DNA of 64,000 nt from Ahaetulla prasina (taxonomy: Eukaryota; Chordata; Lepidosauria; Squamata; Colubridae): NCBI RefSeq assembly GCF_028640845.1, contig NC_080540.1, positions 283,817,524 to 283,881,523 on the forward strand, in the 5' to 3' direction. The notes under the pieces are model-generated. The model did no database searches. It was given only the letters and a program-made list of their open reading frames with translations, and was not told the DNA's origin. How positions within the stretch are numbered: position 1 is the stretch's first letter; each line of letters starts with the position of its first letter. The position numbers were made by a program, and so were the translations under genes. This document shows, piece by piece, positions 21,986 to 33,580 of this stretch.

Positions 21986-22210
21986 AAGAGAGCCAGTTTG
22001 GTGTAGTAGTCAAAGCACCAGATAGAAACTGGGAGACCATGAATTCTACTTTAGAGACGAAGCCAGCTCAGTAACTTCAACCAGTCCCTCTTCTGGCCCT
22101 AGGAAGATGGCAGTGACAAGTCACTTCAGAAATCTGGCCAGGGACTAACCCAAGAAGGCAGCAGGAATCAGCAGAGACTCAAAGAGGCATCAACACACAC
22201 ACAAAAGCTC
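21986..22210 (+). mobile_element. tRNA-derived SINE (family F), probable
   Basis: GAGAGCCAGTTTGGTGTAGTAGTCAAAGC carries an A-box-like TGGTGTAGTAGT, and a B-box-like GAATTCTACTT follows about 35 bases later. The arrangement matches a tRNA-derived SINE head. The 3' border is uncertain. Confidence 0.6.
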
Positions 22211-22283
22211 CAAACCTGGGAAGGATTTTTCCCAGCGGCTTCATTAGGTACTAAATAACATAGAAGAAAAGACAACTTTTCTT

Positions 22284-22597
22284 TTCCAATATCTCAGGGG
22301 CTGCCACAAAGAAGAGGGAGACAACCTATTCTCTAAAGCACCTGAAGGACAGACAAGAAGCAGTGGGTGGAAACTAATTAAGGAGAGAAGCAACTTAGAA
22401 CTAAGGAGAAATTTCCTGACAATTAGAACAATTAATCAGTGCAACAACTTGCCTCTAGAAGCTGTGAATGCTCCAACATTGGAAGTTTTTAAGAAGATGT
22501 TGGATAATTATTTGTCTGAAGTGGTGTAGGGTTTCCTGCCTAAGCAGGGGGTTGGACTAGAAGACCTCCAAGATCCCTTCCAACTCTGTTATTCTAA
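22284..22597 (+). mobile_element. CR1-type LINE 3' fragment
   Basis: Plus-strand CR1 end: coding blocks for YLRGCHKEE, LRRNFLTIR and NLPLEAVNAPTLEVFKKM are followed by the tail GGGGTTGGACTAGAAGACCTCC and CAACTCTGTTATTCT. The pentanucleotide array seen after other copies is absent. Confidence 0.83.
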
Positions 22598-22801
22598 ACA
22601 ATTAACAACTTTCCAGATATTCCACATTAAATCATTCCAGGTGAAAAGGAGACATTGGGTAAGTTCTACTTAATTCCCATGAATGATTGGGATAAACATC
22701 TTCCAAATCCCATTTTGCCCAAACACCTTCAGTATACTCTGCAGTACTAGAAGCTGCCAGATTATATGAGGGTTGTACGCTGTTTTTCTCTTAGTATAGA
22801 T

Positions 22802-22931
22802 CAGGGGTGTCCAACCTTGGCAACTTTAAGACCCATAGACTTCAACCATGGCTGCTTGTACCATGGCTGGCCAGGGAATTCTGGGAGTTGAAATCCATAG
22901 ATCATAAATTTGCCAAGGTTGGATACCTCTG
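22802..22931. mobile_element. hAT-type palindromic MITE, diverged
   Basis: CAGGGGTGTCCAACCTTGG to CCAAGGTTGGATACCTCTG. The flanks GTATAGAT and GCATAAAT agree at 6 of 8. The inner arms are partly degraded. Confidence 0.82.
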
Positions 22932-23628
22932 GCATAAATCATCCATCAGGACAACTGAGGTGAAGGTGAGGTCTTAACCTACACTGAAGAGATCAATACA
23001 ATTGATTTCATCTATAAATTCCTGGAGTAGCAATAGCACTACTTTCTCCAACCATTTTGCCAAATACAGAATATTGCCCATAGGCTGAAAGTTGTTAAAA
23101 CTGATTTTAACATGATTTCTTAAGCAATGGTTTCTTAAGCAAGGACTCCACTAACCATCTCCTTTAAAGAGTCCACACTGAAGAAAGGAGAAATAATTAT
23201 TTGGGCAATCATTGGGCAGACAATCCTTAGAGATTTTTTAAAGTCAAGCTTTAATATACCAGGGGTACGTATAAATTCAAGAACCTTATCTAGTCTATCA
23301 GAAAGTAAAGAACAGAGCTGACTCAAACAGATGTTACTCAATGGACATTTTAAGCATGATGTTGTTCAAAATGTCATCGAATTCAACTCAAATCTGAATG
23401 TGAAGAACTGCCCAAATTGTAGATCTCGCAAGGAATAGTAAATCCCAGTTTGGGACAACTACGACAGGATCACACCTGAATTTGGATTTCTGTATGTTTA
23501 TTTGAGGATGTATACAGTGCAGCCTTTTTGGGGCAATTGAAATTGTATTGGACTTGGAGCTGCATATAAAGAGGAGATGAGTTCTCCGATTGTCTATCCC
23601 TGTCTTAGAAGCAATGGATCTGGTGCTA
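22932..23628. other. Unassigned non-coding sequence
   Basis: No supported feature. Confidence 0.5.
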
Positions 23629-23887
23629 TCCTGTTTCCCTGAAAATAAGATGTCCCCTGATACCCAATAGGGCTTTTGAGTGCATGCGCTAAAATAAGCC
23701 TCCCTCCAAAAATAAGCCCTCCCTGAAAATATTTAAACGCAGAGCTGGAAATCTGGTAAGACGGCAAGAGGAGCCCCATCTTGCTCCACGCACCCAAAAT
23801 AATAAGACCTCCCCGAAAATAAGGCCAAGCGCTTATTTCGGGGTTCAAAAAAATATAAGACAGGGTCTTATTTTGGGGAAAATAGGG
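23629..23887. mobile_element. Tc1/mariner-type MITE
   Basis: The ends are CCTGTTTCCCTGAAAATAAG and TCTTATTTTGGGGAAAATAGGG, with TA on both sides (23627-23628 and 23888-23889). It belongs to the same family as 17537-17760 but is internally different and longer. Confidence 0.75.
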
Positions 23888-24011
23888 TAGCTGAACGTGA
23901 AGAAATCTTATGGTCAAATATTGAGCCCAGCTTCTTCCATGCTCCAGCATATATTCTAACTTTTTTAAAGGAAGGTCTATGGAGATTCTCGGTCATCCAG
24001 GTCATGGTTGT

Positions 24012-24232
24012 CCCAAAGATGCTTTTTTTGAAGAGGAAACTGGACTTTCTAGACGTTTAGCTTCTCATCCAAGAAGCTTCTTCATCTCTGACTGGATGAT
24101 GGGACTGGATGGTCCCTTCCTTTCTCCCACCATCCAGTCAGAGCCGAAGAAGCTTCTTGGATAAGAAGCAAAACGTCTTCAAAGAAAAACCAGAAGGTGC
24201 AGTTGCCTCTTGGAAATAAAGCACCTTTGGGA
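24012..24232. repeat. Fold-back element, about 220 bp
   Basis: The left arm CCCAAAGATGCTTTTTTTGAAG and the right end AATAAAGCACCTTTGGG are inverted, and AAGAAGCTTCTT blocks pair near the centre. It is a shorter relative of the palindrome at 5286-5690. Confidence 0.8.
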
Positions 24233-24296
24233 CTTTACTCAAGGAGTTTTATGCTCCGAGTTGGAAGTTGGAAATGGATTGAACAAAGAGATACAA

Positions 24297-24672
24297 GTAG
24301 TCCTCCACTTACAACAGTTCATTTAGTGACCTTTTGAAGTTACAATAGCACTGAAAAGAGTGACATGACCGTTTTTTACACTTATGATTGCTGTGGGATC
24401 CCATGGTTGTGTGATTTATATTTGGATGCTTGACAACTGGTTTGGATCTATGATGGTTGCAGAGTCCCAGAGTCATGTGATCCCTTTTGCGACCTTCTGA
24501 TACACAAAATCAATGGGGAAGCCAGATTCACTTAACCTAAGAATTTCAGTGATTCACTTAATAAACATGGCAAGAAAAGGCGTGGAAACAGGGCAAAACT
24601 CACTTAACAAATTTCTCAGTTAGCAACATGAATTTTGGGCTTAATTGTGATCATAAGTCAAAGTCTACCTAT
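24297..24672. mobile_element. TIR element (TAGTCCTCGACTTA family)
   Basis: AAGTAGTCCTCCACTTACAAC at the left is matched by ATAAGTCAAAGTCTACCT at the right in inverse orientation. It is related to 10661-11530 without that copy's nested hAT. Confidence 0.65.
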
Positions 24673-25534
24673 ATAACTTTTTTTTAAAGGCAGCTTAGCT
24701 TCAGATGTTATTTTTTAAAAAACCAATAACTTTAGAAGCCTTGAAAGTGAAGCTTGCTCAGAGAACACACTTCAAGAAATAATCTCTTCTATCTTGTTAG
24801 TAGCTCATTTGTCCCCTGCAAAGTATCTTCAGTTATTCCCCTCCTCTTAATAGAATTTTGCTCCTTCCTGATTTCATAAGATTAATACTTACAACATGCT
24901 CCAAAGTCAATACTGGTTGTATATATTTAAATTATTCTCTTCCTAAAGCCGAATGTGTATATATATTCAATTATTGAAACCAAAGTCTAAATATGATTAA
25001 ATTATGGTGGAGGTATGCTTATAACCTCAACAAAGTCTGCCTGTTTCCATGAGAATAATTCATCTTAAACGTGATACAGTGCATCATGAGATGAATAATA
25101 ATATCTCCATTTAATATCTCCTCCTTCTCTTCTCCTTCTCCTCCTCTTCTCTAATATTTTGGCCTATTCCTCAAGTACTCAAGAAAAATATTTCTTGATA
25201 CCGCACTCTAATATTTTATAAAAATCCTTAAAAATGGTTGGATTTCCATTTGCCCTGTTATTTAGTAATGATTTCTATACAGTGTTTTGTGAAAGCCTAA
25301 AACATTCATCCTAGAACAGATGAGAAGAAGCAAGTTCCAAGAAACCGACGAGTGGATTAGGAAGGCAACAGCTATTTCATGCCTGTTGTTAGGTTCTTAG
25401 AGATGTGTCCCAAGAAAACAGATATTTATTTAGCAATCAGGTCATGATTGGGTAGCATCCTATGGTGTTTTTCTACTTGGTGAAAACATTCTGAGTTAAG
25501 GTTCTCTTGGTGGGATGAAAGGAGAGTGACTTGG
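24673..25534. other. Unassigned AT-rich sequence
   Basis: No supported feature apart from a short pyrimidine tract (CTTCTC)n near 25120-25150. Confidence 0.5.
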
Positions 25535-25695
25535 GCCAACTCCTGTCTTTCTTTCCTGCCCTCAGGTGCTTTAGAGCAGGGGTCTCCAACCTTGGCAACT
25601 TTCAGACTTGTGGACTTCAACTCCCAGAATTCCTCAGCCAGCAAAGAGAGACCCCTGCTTTAGAGAATAGATTGACCTCCTCTTCTCTGTAAGCT
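25535..25695 (-). mobile_element. CR1 remnant split by a MITE
   Basis: TTTCCTGCCCTCAGGTGCTTTAGAG and AATAGATTGACCTCCTCTTC are contiguous in other minus-strand CR1 copies (compare 1441-1490). Here they are separated by the MITE at 25577-25657. Confidence 0.75.
25577..25657. mobile_element. hAT-type MITE, internally deleted
   Basis: An 81-bp element from CAGGGGTCTCCAACCTTGG to GAGACCCCTG, with a perfect 8-bp duplication, CTTTAGAG, at 25569-25576 and 25658-25665. The right arm is mostly deleted relative to the 123-139-bp copies. Confidence 0.93.
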
Positions 25696-25995
25696 CCCCA
25701 TATAGAAACCCCTGTAGAGGTTTTAGGAGGGCTACCAAGAAGAATCTTTTGCATCTAAGTCTCACTCGATTCTACTAATGAACAGATCTCCATCAGACAA
25801 TTCCCTTCCTGTTCTTCTGAGAGATGGATTAGAACTTTTCATCAGTGGAGGAAAACAAATGACCGTGGACCCTAAAATCATGAGTGTGATAATCAAAGAA
25901 CTTTCAGTCATCTTCTTTTAGCCAAAGGCTTAAAAATTCTGATCTAAAATCTCTAAATTAACGTTATTTTTCTTTTTACAACCCTGTAATCCCTT

Positions 25996-26390
25996 TCACT
26001 GGGGTGCAGTCAGGGTGACTGAATGGAGCCGTGCCAGGGGTGAAACTCACTTACCTTCGCTACCAGTTCACAAATGGGAGTGCGCGCGCCTCCTCCGTGC
26101 ATGCGCAGAGCCTTCTGTGCATGCACAGTCAGTCAAAAATGGGATGTGATGACATCCAGGCGGACCCTCCCGCTGGCGGCGCTAGCAGATTGCGCGATCT
26201 GGATAGATCCGGCTGAATTTCACCACTGAGCTGTGCTTTTACTGGCCGGATCCCCTTCCTGACGCCTACACCGAGTTCACAGCAGATATTTTCCCTTTGA
26301 GCCCTGACAGAGAAACATATGTTGCCACGTATGATTGAACTCTCAGCCTCTCGATGTGAGGCGAGCATCTCCACCTCTAGGCTGCTCTAA
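25996..26390 (-). mobile_element. SINE (family B) with a hAT insertion
   Basis: Minus-strand copy of the tRNA-derived SINE seen at 35489-35700: TGGCCGGATCCCCTTCCTGACGCC and CGAGTTCACAGCAGATA are complements of its body. ATGATTGAACTCTCAGCCTCTC with GAGGCGAGCATCTCCACCTCTAGGC is the reversed tRNA-like head. The hAT at 26035-26228 interrupts it. Confidence 0.72.
26035..26228. mobile_element. Short hAT-type element
   Basis: A 194-bp element with ends CAGGGGTGAAACTCACTT and GCTGAATTTCACCACTG. The flanks AGCCGTGC (26027-26034) and AGCTGTGC (26229-26236) agree at 7 of 8. Confidence 0.87.
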
Positions 26391-26395
26391 AATCT

Positions 26396-26832
26396 TCTTA
26401 CTTAATTTTTCTACTAACAGGTCTTTTTGAATTTAGCCCAGTTTTTTTAAAAAAACAAAACACATGCCACTGCCTTTCTATCACCATAGATACTGATGGA
26501 GGAAGGATTGTTTTTCCACTCCAGGGAAGGGATGATAGACCCAAGGTCTGTGACCTTCACTCAATGTATACATGATCTCATTCACCTGTCTCTCATCGAA
26601 TCTATTTAGTAACTCATGCAACTGGATTAACTTAAAGGACAATAGTGGGAATATTTCAACAATCCAACAAAATGCATTCATGGGTAACAAAGAGAAAAAG
26701 GGGCATTTTAAAAGGTAATGTAGAGAAGATGCCCAAAGATAATAATTATTTTGAGGTCTCTTCTCTGACACTACTGTACTGAATAGCTATTGAACTGTGT
26801 TTAGGAACTAGTCAAGAATACATTTATTCGTA
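26396..26832. other. Unassigned non-coding sequence
   Basis: No supported feature. Confidence 0.5.
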
Positions 26833-27056
26833 CCGTATTTTCCCGAAAATAAGGCCAGGTCTTACATTGATTTTTGCTCCATAAGACGCATTAGAGCTTA
26901 TTTTCTGGCTAGGTCTTATTTTGGGGGAAGTGTGATCCTAAATGCATCCATCTGGCTGACAATCTTAAACCCCTGGTAGGGCTTATATGACAAGCATCCT
27001 GAAAAATCGTGCTAGGACTTATTTTCCAGTTGGGTCTTATTTTCAGGAAGACAGGG
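26833..27056. mobile_element. Tc1/mariner-type MITE, 224 bp
   Basis: CCGTATTTTCCCGAAAATAAGG to TCTTATTTTCAGGAAGACAGGG, with TA duplicated at 26831-26832 and 27057-27058. The interior matches 17537-17760 almost throughout. Confidence 0.83.
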
Positions 27057-28225
27057 TAAAATAAATATCAAACTGAAACCAGAAGCTTTCCTTTTAGGCT
27101 TGATGGATAAAGAACTTAAAAGAAAAACTGTAACCATATTATTATGTAGGTTGAGAACTGCAAGAATCTTATACAAAGACGGACAGACACACCAATTTCC
27201 ACAATGGTGGGAATGCATGGTAAAGGTGATGGAGTTAGTAGTCATAGCAAAATTGACTGTTTTAATTAAAGAAAGGAATTCAATAATTATTTTTCTCTTC
27301 CAATAGGATACATCCTTTACTAACATTACAACTTTATTCCATTTTACATCTCAATTATTTTCACTTATACACCTAAATATGTTCTATATATATATAATTT
27401 AAAGAAAATAAAAGATGGAAGGTTGTACTAATTAAAAGGTTGATAAGATAAAAATGGAATAAGATGAAGACAATGTTAATAATTAAAACATATGAGGGGA
27501 ATGCTGAGAAATATACTTGATAAATGGGAAAATTGGGGTTGTCTGAACACCATTGTTAAAATATTGAAATGAAAATGAATACAGCAATAGAGATAAGAAG
27601 GAGAGAGATGGAAAGAGGAAAGGAGGGAGAGAAGAAGAAGAAAGGGAAGAGAAGAAGAAGAAAGGGAGGGGAAATAAGAGTAGGAAAGTTAGATAGGGAG
27701 GAAGAAAGGGAGAAGGAGAGAAAGGAAGGGGAAGTAAAGAAGAAGTAGGAGAGGAGAGAAGAAAGTAGGAAGAAAGATTGCCATAAAATGGAAAAGATGA
27801 AATGGAAGAAAGACAACCCCGAATATGTTTGAATATATCAGGATAAAAACTGAAATACCTAAAAAATAATAAAAGAGAATAAATATTAGTAAAAATGGAG
27901 AAATTAGAACTGGAGGGCGAAGGAAGATGTGATTTATATAATTGAGCATGGAAATATTAAGACACGATTAATATGGAAAAAGAATACTTTGGCAGAAATT
28001 GAAATAAATTGAAATGTATTTGGATATGTTAAATTGTATAAGATATGATATGGCCAATACTCTATTCATAAACTATGTATGTGTGTAGGGGGGGAAATTG
28101 AAAAATCAATAAAAACTTGTTTAAAAAAAATTAAAGAAAGGAATTCATCTTGTGTTTTTTATCTACTTGGAAACTGCTTCTGGACTTTTTGCTTGAAACG
28201 GAAAAAAAATAAATCAAAATAAATA
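27057..28225 (+). mobile_element. Older L1 ORF2 C terminus, split by a younger L1
   Basis: The left part reads LKPEAFLLGLMDKELK, then TARILYKDGQ and ELVVIAKLTVLIKERN, which are typical of the extreme C terminus of L1 ORF2. The reading resumes after 28147 with FLSTWKLLLDFLLETEKK, which fits the next L1 block, followed by an A-rich end near 28200-28225. The 846 bases between are the insertion at 27283-28128. Confidence 0.83.
27283..28128 (+). mobile_element. 5'-truncated L1 3' end inserted in L1
   Basis: A non-coding purine-rich stretch (27590-27780, GGAAGAAG-type) typical of an L1 3' UTR ends in AATAAAAACTTG and an A run. A perfect 19-bp direct repeat, AATTAAAGAAAGGAATTCA, lies at 27264-27282 and 28129-28147. 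The Phe/Leu/Ser-rich minus-strand ORFs are translations of the purine tract. Confidence 0.88.
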
Positions 28226-28286
28226 AACAAACCAGGTTTGTTAGCAACCTACTTAGCAAAAGGTAAAGTAGACAAGTGCCTTAGAT

Positions 28287-28435
28287 CAGTGGTTCTCAAC
28301 ATTTTTCTTCATCATGGATTCCCTTTAAATAGCCACAGACCACCATGATTTAAGATTGAAATTGTAACATTTCTTCAAGCCTTTGCGGGAGCCCCCATGA
28401 CAACATTGTGGCCCCTCCAGGTTGAGAACCCACTG
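28287..28435. mobile_element. hAT (Charlie-like) MITE, 149 bp
   Basis: CAGTGGTTCTCAACATTTT to CCAGGTTGAGAACCCACTG. The flanks CCTTAGAT (28279-28286) and CCCTAGAT (28436-28443) agree at 7 of 8. The ends are classic hAT-Charlie termini. Confidence 0.88.
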
Positions 28436-28562
28436 CCCTAGATAATAAATGCTAGAAGACAAAAATAATAGCTCTTTGGCCATTCTTCCTGAATTCTGTG
28501 GGTAATCTAGTATATCTTAAGAAGACAGAGCTACGTAAGAGCTTATTCTGCATTATATAGAT

Positions 28563-29304
28563 CTGTGATGGAGAACCTATGGTACACGTGCCACAGGTGG
28601 CACATGAAGCCATATCTATGGGCATGCAAGTGTTGCCCTAGCTCAGCTCCAGGGCGCATGTGCGTGCCGGCCAACTGATTTTTGGGCCTTCCGGGCCCAT
28701 CGGAAGTCGAGAAGCAGGATGTTTCCAGCCTCCTGAGGGCCTTGGGGTGGGGGTGGGGAAGGCCATTTTTGCCCTCCCCGGGCTCCAAGAAAGCCTCTGG
28801 AGCCTGGGGAAGGTGAAAAATGGGCCTACCGAACCATCACATGCCAAAAGTTGGGGGAGCACACGGGGGTGTCATGCTTGCAGTGGGGGCGGGGGGCATT
28901 GAATTATGGGTCTGGGCACACACGTGTGTGACACCCCCCTGCGCTCCCCTGCCACCTTAGAAAGCCTCTGGAGCCTGGGGAGGCCAAAAAACAGGGCTTC
29001 CGGTCCCAACGGAAGTCGAGAAATGGGCTGTTTCTGGCCTCCAGAGGCCCTCGGGGAGGTGGGAAGGCCTTTTTCATCCTCCTCAGGCTTCAAGAAAGCC
29101 TCTGGAGCCTGGGGAGGGTGAAAAATGGGCCTACCAGGCCCATTGCATGCCAAAAGCGAGGAGAGCATGGGGGGGTGTCACATGCATGAGGGGGCGGGGC
29201 GCATTGAATTATGGGTGTGGGCACACACATGCTCTTCCCCCCATGCCCCCCCCCTGTGCTCCCTCGCTTTTGGCACGCGATGGCAAAAAGGTTAGCCATC
29301 ACTG
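28563..29304. mobile_element. Non-autonomous hAT-like element, 742 bp
   Basis: CTGTGATGGAGAACCTATGG to AAAAGGTTAGCCATCACTG. The flanks ATATAGAT (28555-28562) and GTATAGAT (29305-29312) agree at 7 of 8. The interior contains a duplicated GC-rich block (CCTCTGGAGCCTGGGGA-type sequence about 28780-28820, 28960-28985 and 29090-29120). The ORFs over it are in several frames and are not transposase-like. Confidence 0.87.
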
Positions 29305-29473
29305 GTATAGATGATAGGAAGGAGACATTCTTCCATGTTCTTTTTGCTGGCCTTACAAACCTATTGACTACATTCTTGATTACAGAATCCATTTTCCTGA
29401 ATTTGCCCTATGCACCACCATGAAATAACCAAATAACCTGCATCTGTCAAGCAAAAAGCAGAATAAAAAGAAT

Positions 29474-29590
29474 AAGAGTTAGAAGGGACCTCGGAGGTCA
29501 TCTGGTCCAACCCCTGCTCAAGCAGGAGACCCTATAGCATTTCACACACATGGCTGTCCAATCTCTTCTTATAAACCTCCAGTGTTAAAC
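29474..29590 (-). mobile_element. CR1 3' tail fragment
   Basis: AAGAGTTAGAAGGGACCTCGG through CATGGCTGTCCAATCTCTTC is the reverse of the CR1 3' end. About 170 bases of unassigned sequence follow before the next, longer copy. Confidence 0.8.
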
Positions 29591-29762
29591 CTGTTCAGCA
29601 TTTAACCCCACCTACCCCTTCTCCAAATGGGAGTCCAAACAGGAAATTACCCTCTGCTCTTCCCTACATCTCTTAAAGGCAACCACCGTTGCTTGCTTGC
29701 ATTCATTGTCTCCTTCCAAACTCAGGAAAATATCCAATTTTCAACATTTTCCTCTGCCAGCC

Positions 29763-30360
29763 TTAGAATCAGAATAGAACTGGAAGGGACCTTGGAGGTC
29801 TTCTAGTCCAGCCCCCCTCTCAAGCAGGACACCCTATACCATTTCAGCCAAGTGTCTGTCCAGTCCCTTCTTAAAAATCTCCAGTGATGAAGCTCCCACA
29901 ACTTCTGAAGGCAAAGCTGTTCCACTGGTTAAATGTTCTCACTGTTAGGAAGTTTCTCCTTAATTCCAGGTTGTTTCTGTCCTTGATTAGTTTCCATCCA
30001 TTGTTTCTTGTCCTGCCCTCAAGTGCTTTGCAAAATAAGTTGACCCGTTCCACTTTGTGTCAGCCCCTCAAATACTGGAATACTGCTATCATGTCATTCC
30101 TAGTCCTTTTTTTCTCTAGATTGACCATACCCAATTCCTACAACCATTCTTCATGTGTCTCCAGGCCTTTAATCATATTAGTTGCTCTTCTTTGCACTTT
30201 TTCCGAAGTCTCAACATCTTTTTTGTAATGTAGTGACCAAAACTGGATGCAGTATTCCAGATGTGGTCTTACTAAGGATTAATAAAGCAATACTAATATT
30301 TCACATGATTTTGATTCTGTGGCTCTGTTTATACAATCAAGGATTATATTAGTCTTTTTG
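29763..30360 (-). mobile_element. CR1-type LINE 3' fragment, long copy
   Basis: On the minus strand this covers the C-terminal reading from the region after the RT core (about 30180-30290, the [19 protein letters not shown] block) to the tail at 29763. Coding blocks include LIKDRNNLELRRNFLTVR. Stop codons and frameshifts make it non-functional. Confidence 0.82.
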
Positions 30361-31222
30361 GGCTACTGCCACAAACAAGCCAAGAACAAATTCAGTTTAA
30401 TTGAGATTAAAACCAATAAGATTATATAGCTAACAGTCTTTTAACTGATTTGGCTAAGCATGTTGTAGGTATCTTCTACAATCTTTTGGCCAACCAACAG
30501 CACTGGGTTTCATAAATTAATTCTATACTGTGAATCGGACCGCTATATTTTGTGAACAAAGTACTATATTTTGCAAATCCTCAATATAATGCTGTATTCA
30601 GTTTTCTTTTTTTTATAATACACTTTATTAAACTTTTTTTACATTAAAAACATAAAAAATTATATCACTCAACAACAGCTATTTGTAGTGTTTTTCTTAT
30701 GACAATAATTTGTGTTATTTACAAAAATTAAATTGTGTGTATTTACATTCTTATTTTATCTATTACTTATAGTTAATAATCTTTATTTTATCTCCGTTCT
30801 ATCCAGTTATACCACTGTTCCCACATATTTTAAAATATCAATGCCTCTTTATCTTTTAAACTCAGCGTTAATTTGTCCATTTCTGCGCAGTTCATGGACT
30901 GCGCAGAAATGTATTCAGTTTTCTATTGGAGGCAACCACTTTTTGAAGTTATGGGAGAAGAAGGAACAAAATGTTTTCTGTACATCATTTCTTCCATTCA
31001 GAATTTTGTAATTCACTACCTTGTCTTATCTCAGTTCACCTTTTCTCTCCCTCCCAACCAAATTCATCAAATGGATTGCTTTTTCTCAATGGGAAGACAT
31101 TCTGCCCCTTTGATTGTTTTATTATTTCTAATGTTTTTCAGTGTGCACAGTATCCATGAATGAGATGGGTCAACTAGTACCTAAAAGCCTATTCCCATGG
31201 AGATATCCGTACATATCTGGAG
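30361..31222. other. Unassigned AT-rich sequence
   Basis: No repeat family or gene is seen. The hydrophobic-rich ORFs of 62-99 codons reflect the T-rich composition. Confidence 0.5.
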
Positions 31223-31359
31223 CAGTGGTGGGATTCAAATAATTTAACAACCAGTTCTCTGCCTTAATGATTTCTTCCAACAACCAGTTCGCCAAACTGC
31301 TCAGAAAGTTAACAACCGGTTCTTCCGAAGTGATGCAAACTGGCTGAATCCCACCACTA
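31223..31359. mobile_element. hAT-type MITE (CAGTGGTGGGATTC family)
   Basis: A 137-bp element identical in length to 2088-2224 and very similar throughout. The flanks ATCTGGAG (31215-31222) and ATTTGGAG (31360-31367) agree at 7 of 8. The last base of the right end is A instead of G. Confidence 0.92.
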
Positions 31360-31807
31360 ATTTGGAGGCCCTTAGGTCATTTCTAACATTATTGGTCTTC
31401 TAACTGAAAACCTTTCATTGGGATTGTTCATCCATTCATTGAATATATATAAGATGTGAATTTTCCATTTGGTCTTCTTGCAAAGCATTCTCTATTTATT
31501 ATATTTTTCATTTCTCCAGAGATGCTTATATCTAAAAGCTGCTATGAGAAGCACATCCCTTCTCTACAGCCTTTGTTTTCACCATGCAAAACCTTGCAAT
31601 CTTTCAAGGGTCTTTGCTTCTCCTTCTCTGGGGCGGGATAGAGATTGAACAGGTATCTAGCTCCCCAGTTTGGAAATGCAAGCTTGATGTTCCCACCTTA
31701 TCCTGTCCTTTCCTCTTTCCATTTGCTTTCTCAAAGAAGAAGAATAAACCTGACAACTGTGTAGTACAGTACCAATACCATCTTTCTAATCTCTTTACAA
31801 AAATAAT
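31360..31807. other. Unassigned non-coding sequence
   Basis: No supported feature. Confidence 0.5.
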
Positions 31808-32037
31808 TAGAATAGAATAGAAAATAGAATAGAAAATAGAATAGAATAGAATAGAATAGAATAGAATAGAATAGAATAGAATAGAATAGAATAGAATAGA
31901 ATAGAATGGCATGGGATGGGATGGGATGGGATGGGATGGGATGGGATGGGATGGGATGGGATGGGATGGGAACGGATGGGATGGGATGGGAACAGAAGGA
32001 ATGGGATGAGAAGGGATGGGATGGGGTGGGATGGGAT
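31808..32037. repeat. (AGAAT)n-(GGGAT)n compound microsatellite
   Basis: About 100 bp of AGAAT units, with early irregular AGAAAAT units, switches near 31912 to about 125 bp of GGGAT units with scattered variants. No LINE tail borders it on either side, unlike the other pentanucleotide arrays here. Confidence 0.95.
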
Positions 32038-33037
32038 CAAGGCATTATAACACCTTGGCTTCAAAAGAGGTAAACTGGTGGTAGATGAGAGAGAGTTTCC
32101 ATGAAGAACAGCATCTCCAAAAGTAAGAACCAACCAACAAACAAAATACAATGGGACTTTATTTTCAGAAAGGATGAAAATCCAAAGAACTAAAACATGG
32201 GATGAGATAGGAAACCAATAGGAATTAAACTACTCAGTTTCATTGAACATTGTATTTATGTAATTTACTTAAAGAATAAAGTTCACAGCCTCAGTGGAAG
32301 GTTAACTAGTTGGGAGGCTTATAGCAAAAATTTTTTTTTTTGCAATCTAGTAACCCAAACCATGGGTTACTGGATTAGCCAATTTTCTGGATATGCATAA
32401 CACACGAACTAGCCATGCAGGCTGTGTTCCCAATGGCTTCCCCAAAATCGATTGGTAAGCAATCTATTTAAATGGATTAGGCTATTCAAATAAACAGTTT
32501 AAAAGAAAGAGTCTTGAGTCTTACTTTCTAAGTATGAGGAGACTTAGGAGTCTATCTTTGCATTTATTTAGTGGAATAAATCTAGTGCAAAATTGGAAGC
32601 TTCTAACATGCCCATTAAAAGTGAAAAAGGTTGAGCTCAATTTAAAATACATGATACGTATGCATACACCCACACAATGCTTCCGAGATAGAAATGATAA
32701 ATGAACTTTGCTACATGTGAAAAGAAGAGCTAATGCATTATTTTTTTTGTGGGGGAAGTAAGATTTATCATCTTCATCCAATCATAGGTTCAAAAAAAAA
32801 TTGGCATAGCCCAATATTAAATGAGTTTATTTCTAAAGGAATCTTTATGGATTGGGATTTGCTCTTTAGTAAATGCGCTTATTGGTTGCTGCTTTTAAAC
32901 AAAGGATTTAAGTGCATAAGTTACATGTATTTCTGATCACAATTTTTAAAGAGGTGTACAAAGAGTTAGTACTGCATAGTGTGCTTTATTTGGGATTGGC
33001 TTATTGTATCGTGAGAACTCAGCCAGAGTGATTAGGT
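32038..33037. other. Unassigned non-coding sequence
   Basis: AT-rich sequence without a supported gene or repeat family. Confidence 0.5.
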
Positions 33038-33580
33038 ACTAATACCACTCTATAAAGCCTTAGTAAGACCACACCTAGAGTACTGCATCCAGCTTTGGTC
33101 ACCACACTATAAAAAAGATGTTGAGACTCTAGAAAGAGTGCAGAGGAAAGCAACCAGGATGATTAGGGGACTGGAGGCTAAAACATATGATGAACGGTTG
33201 CAGGAATTAGGCATGGCTAGTCTAGTGAAGAGAAAGACTAGGGGAGACAGGTTAGCAGATTTCCAATAGTTGAGGGGCTGCCACAAAAAGGAAGGAGTCA
33301 AGCTATTTTCCAAGGCACCTGAAGGCCAGACAAGGAATAATGGATGGAAACTGATCAAGGAGAGATTCAACCTAGAAATAAGAAGAAATTTTCTGACAGT
33401 GAGAACAATCAACCAATGGAACAGAAGTTGCTTTCGGAAGTTCTGGGAGCTTCATCACTGGAGGCTTTCAAGAAGAGACTGGACTGCCATTTGTCAGAAA
33501 TGGTGTAGGGTCTCCTGCTTGGGCAGGGGGGTTGGACTAGATGACTTACAAGGTCCCTTCCAACTCTGTTAATCTATATC
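33038..33580 (+). mobile_element. CR1-type LINE 3' fragment, longest plus-strand copy
   Basis: It reads from the YNTTL-like ATAAAGCCTTAGTAAGACCAC, which encodes [15 protein letters not shown], through [19 protein letters not shown], then RGCHKKEG, SKAPEGQTRNNGWKLI and the tail ending CCAACTCTGTTAATCT. The minus-strand ORF over the same bases is its shadow. The RT catalytic core is missing. Confidence 0.85.
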
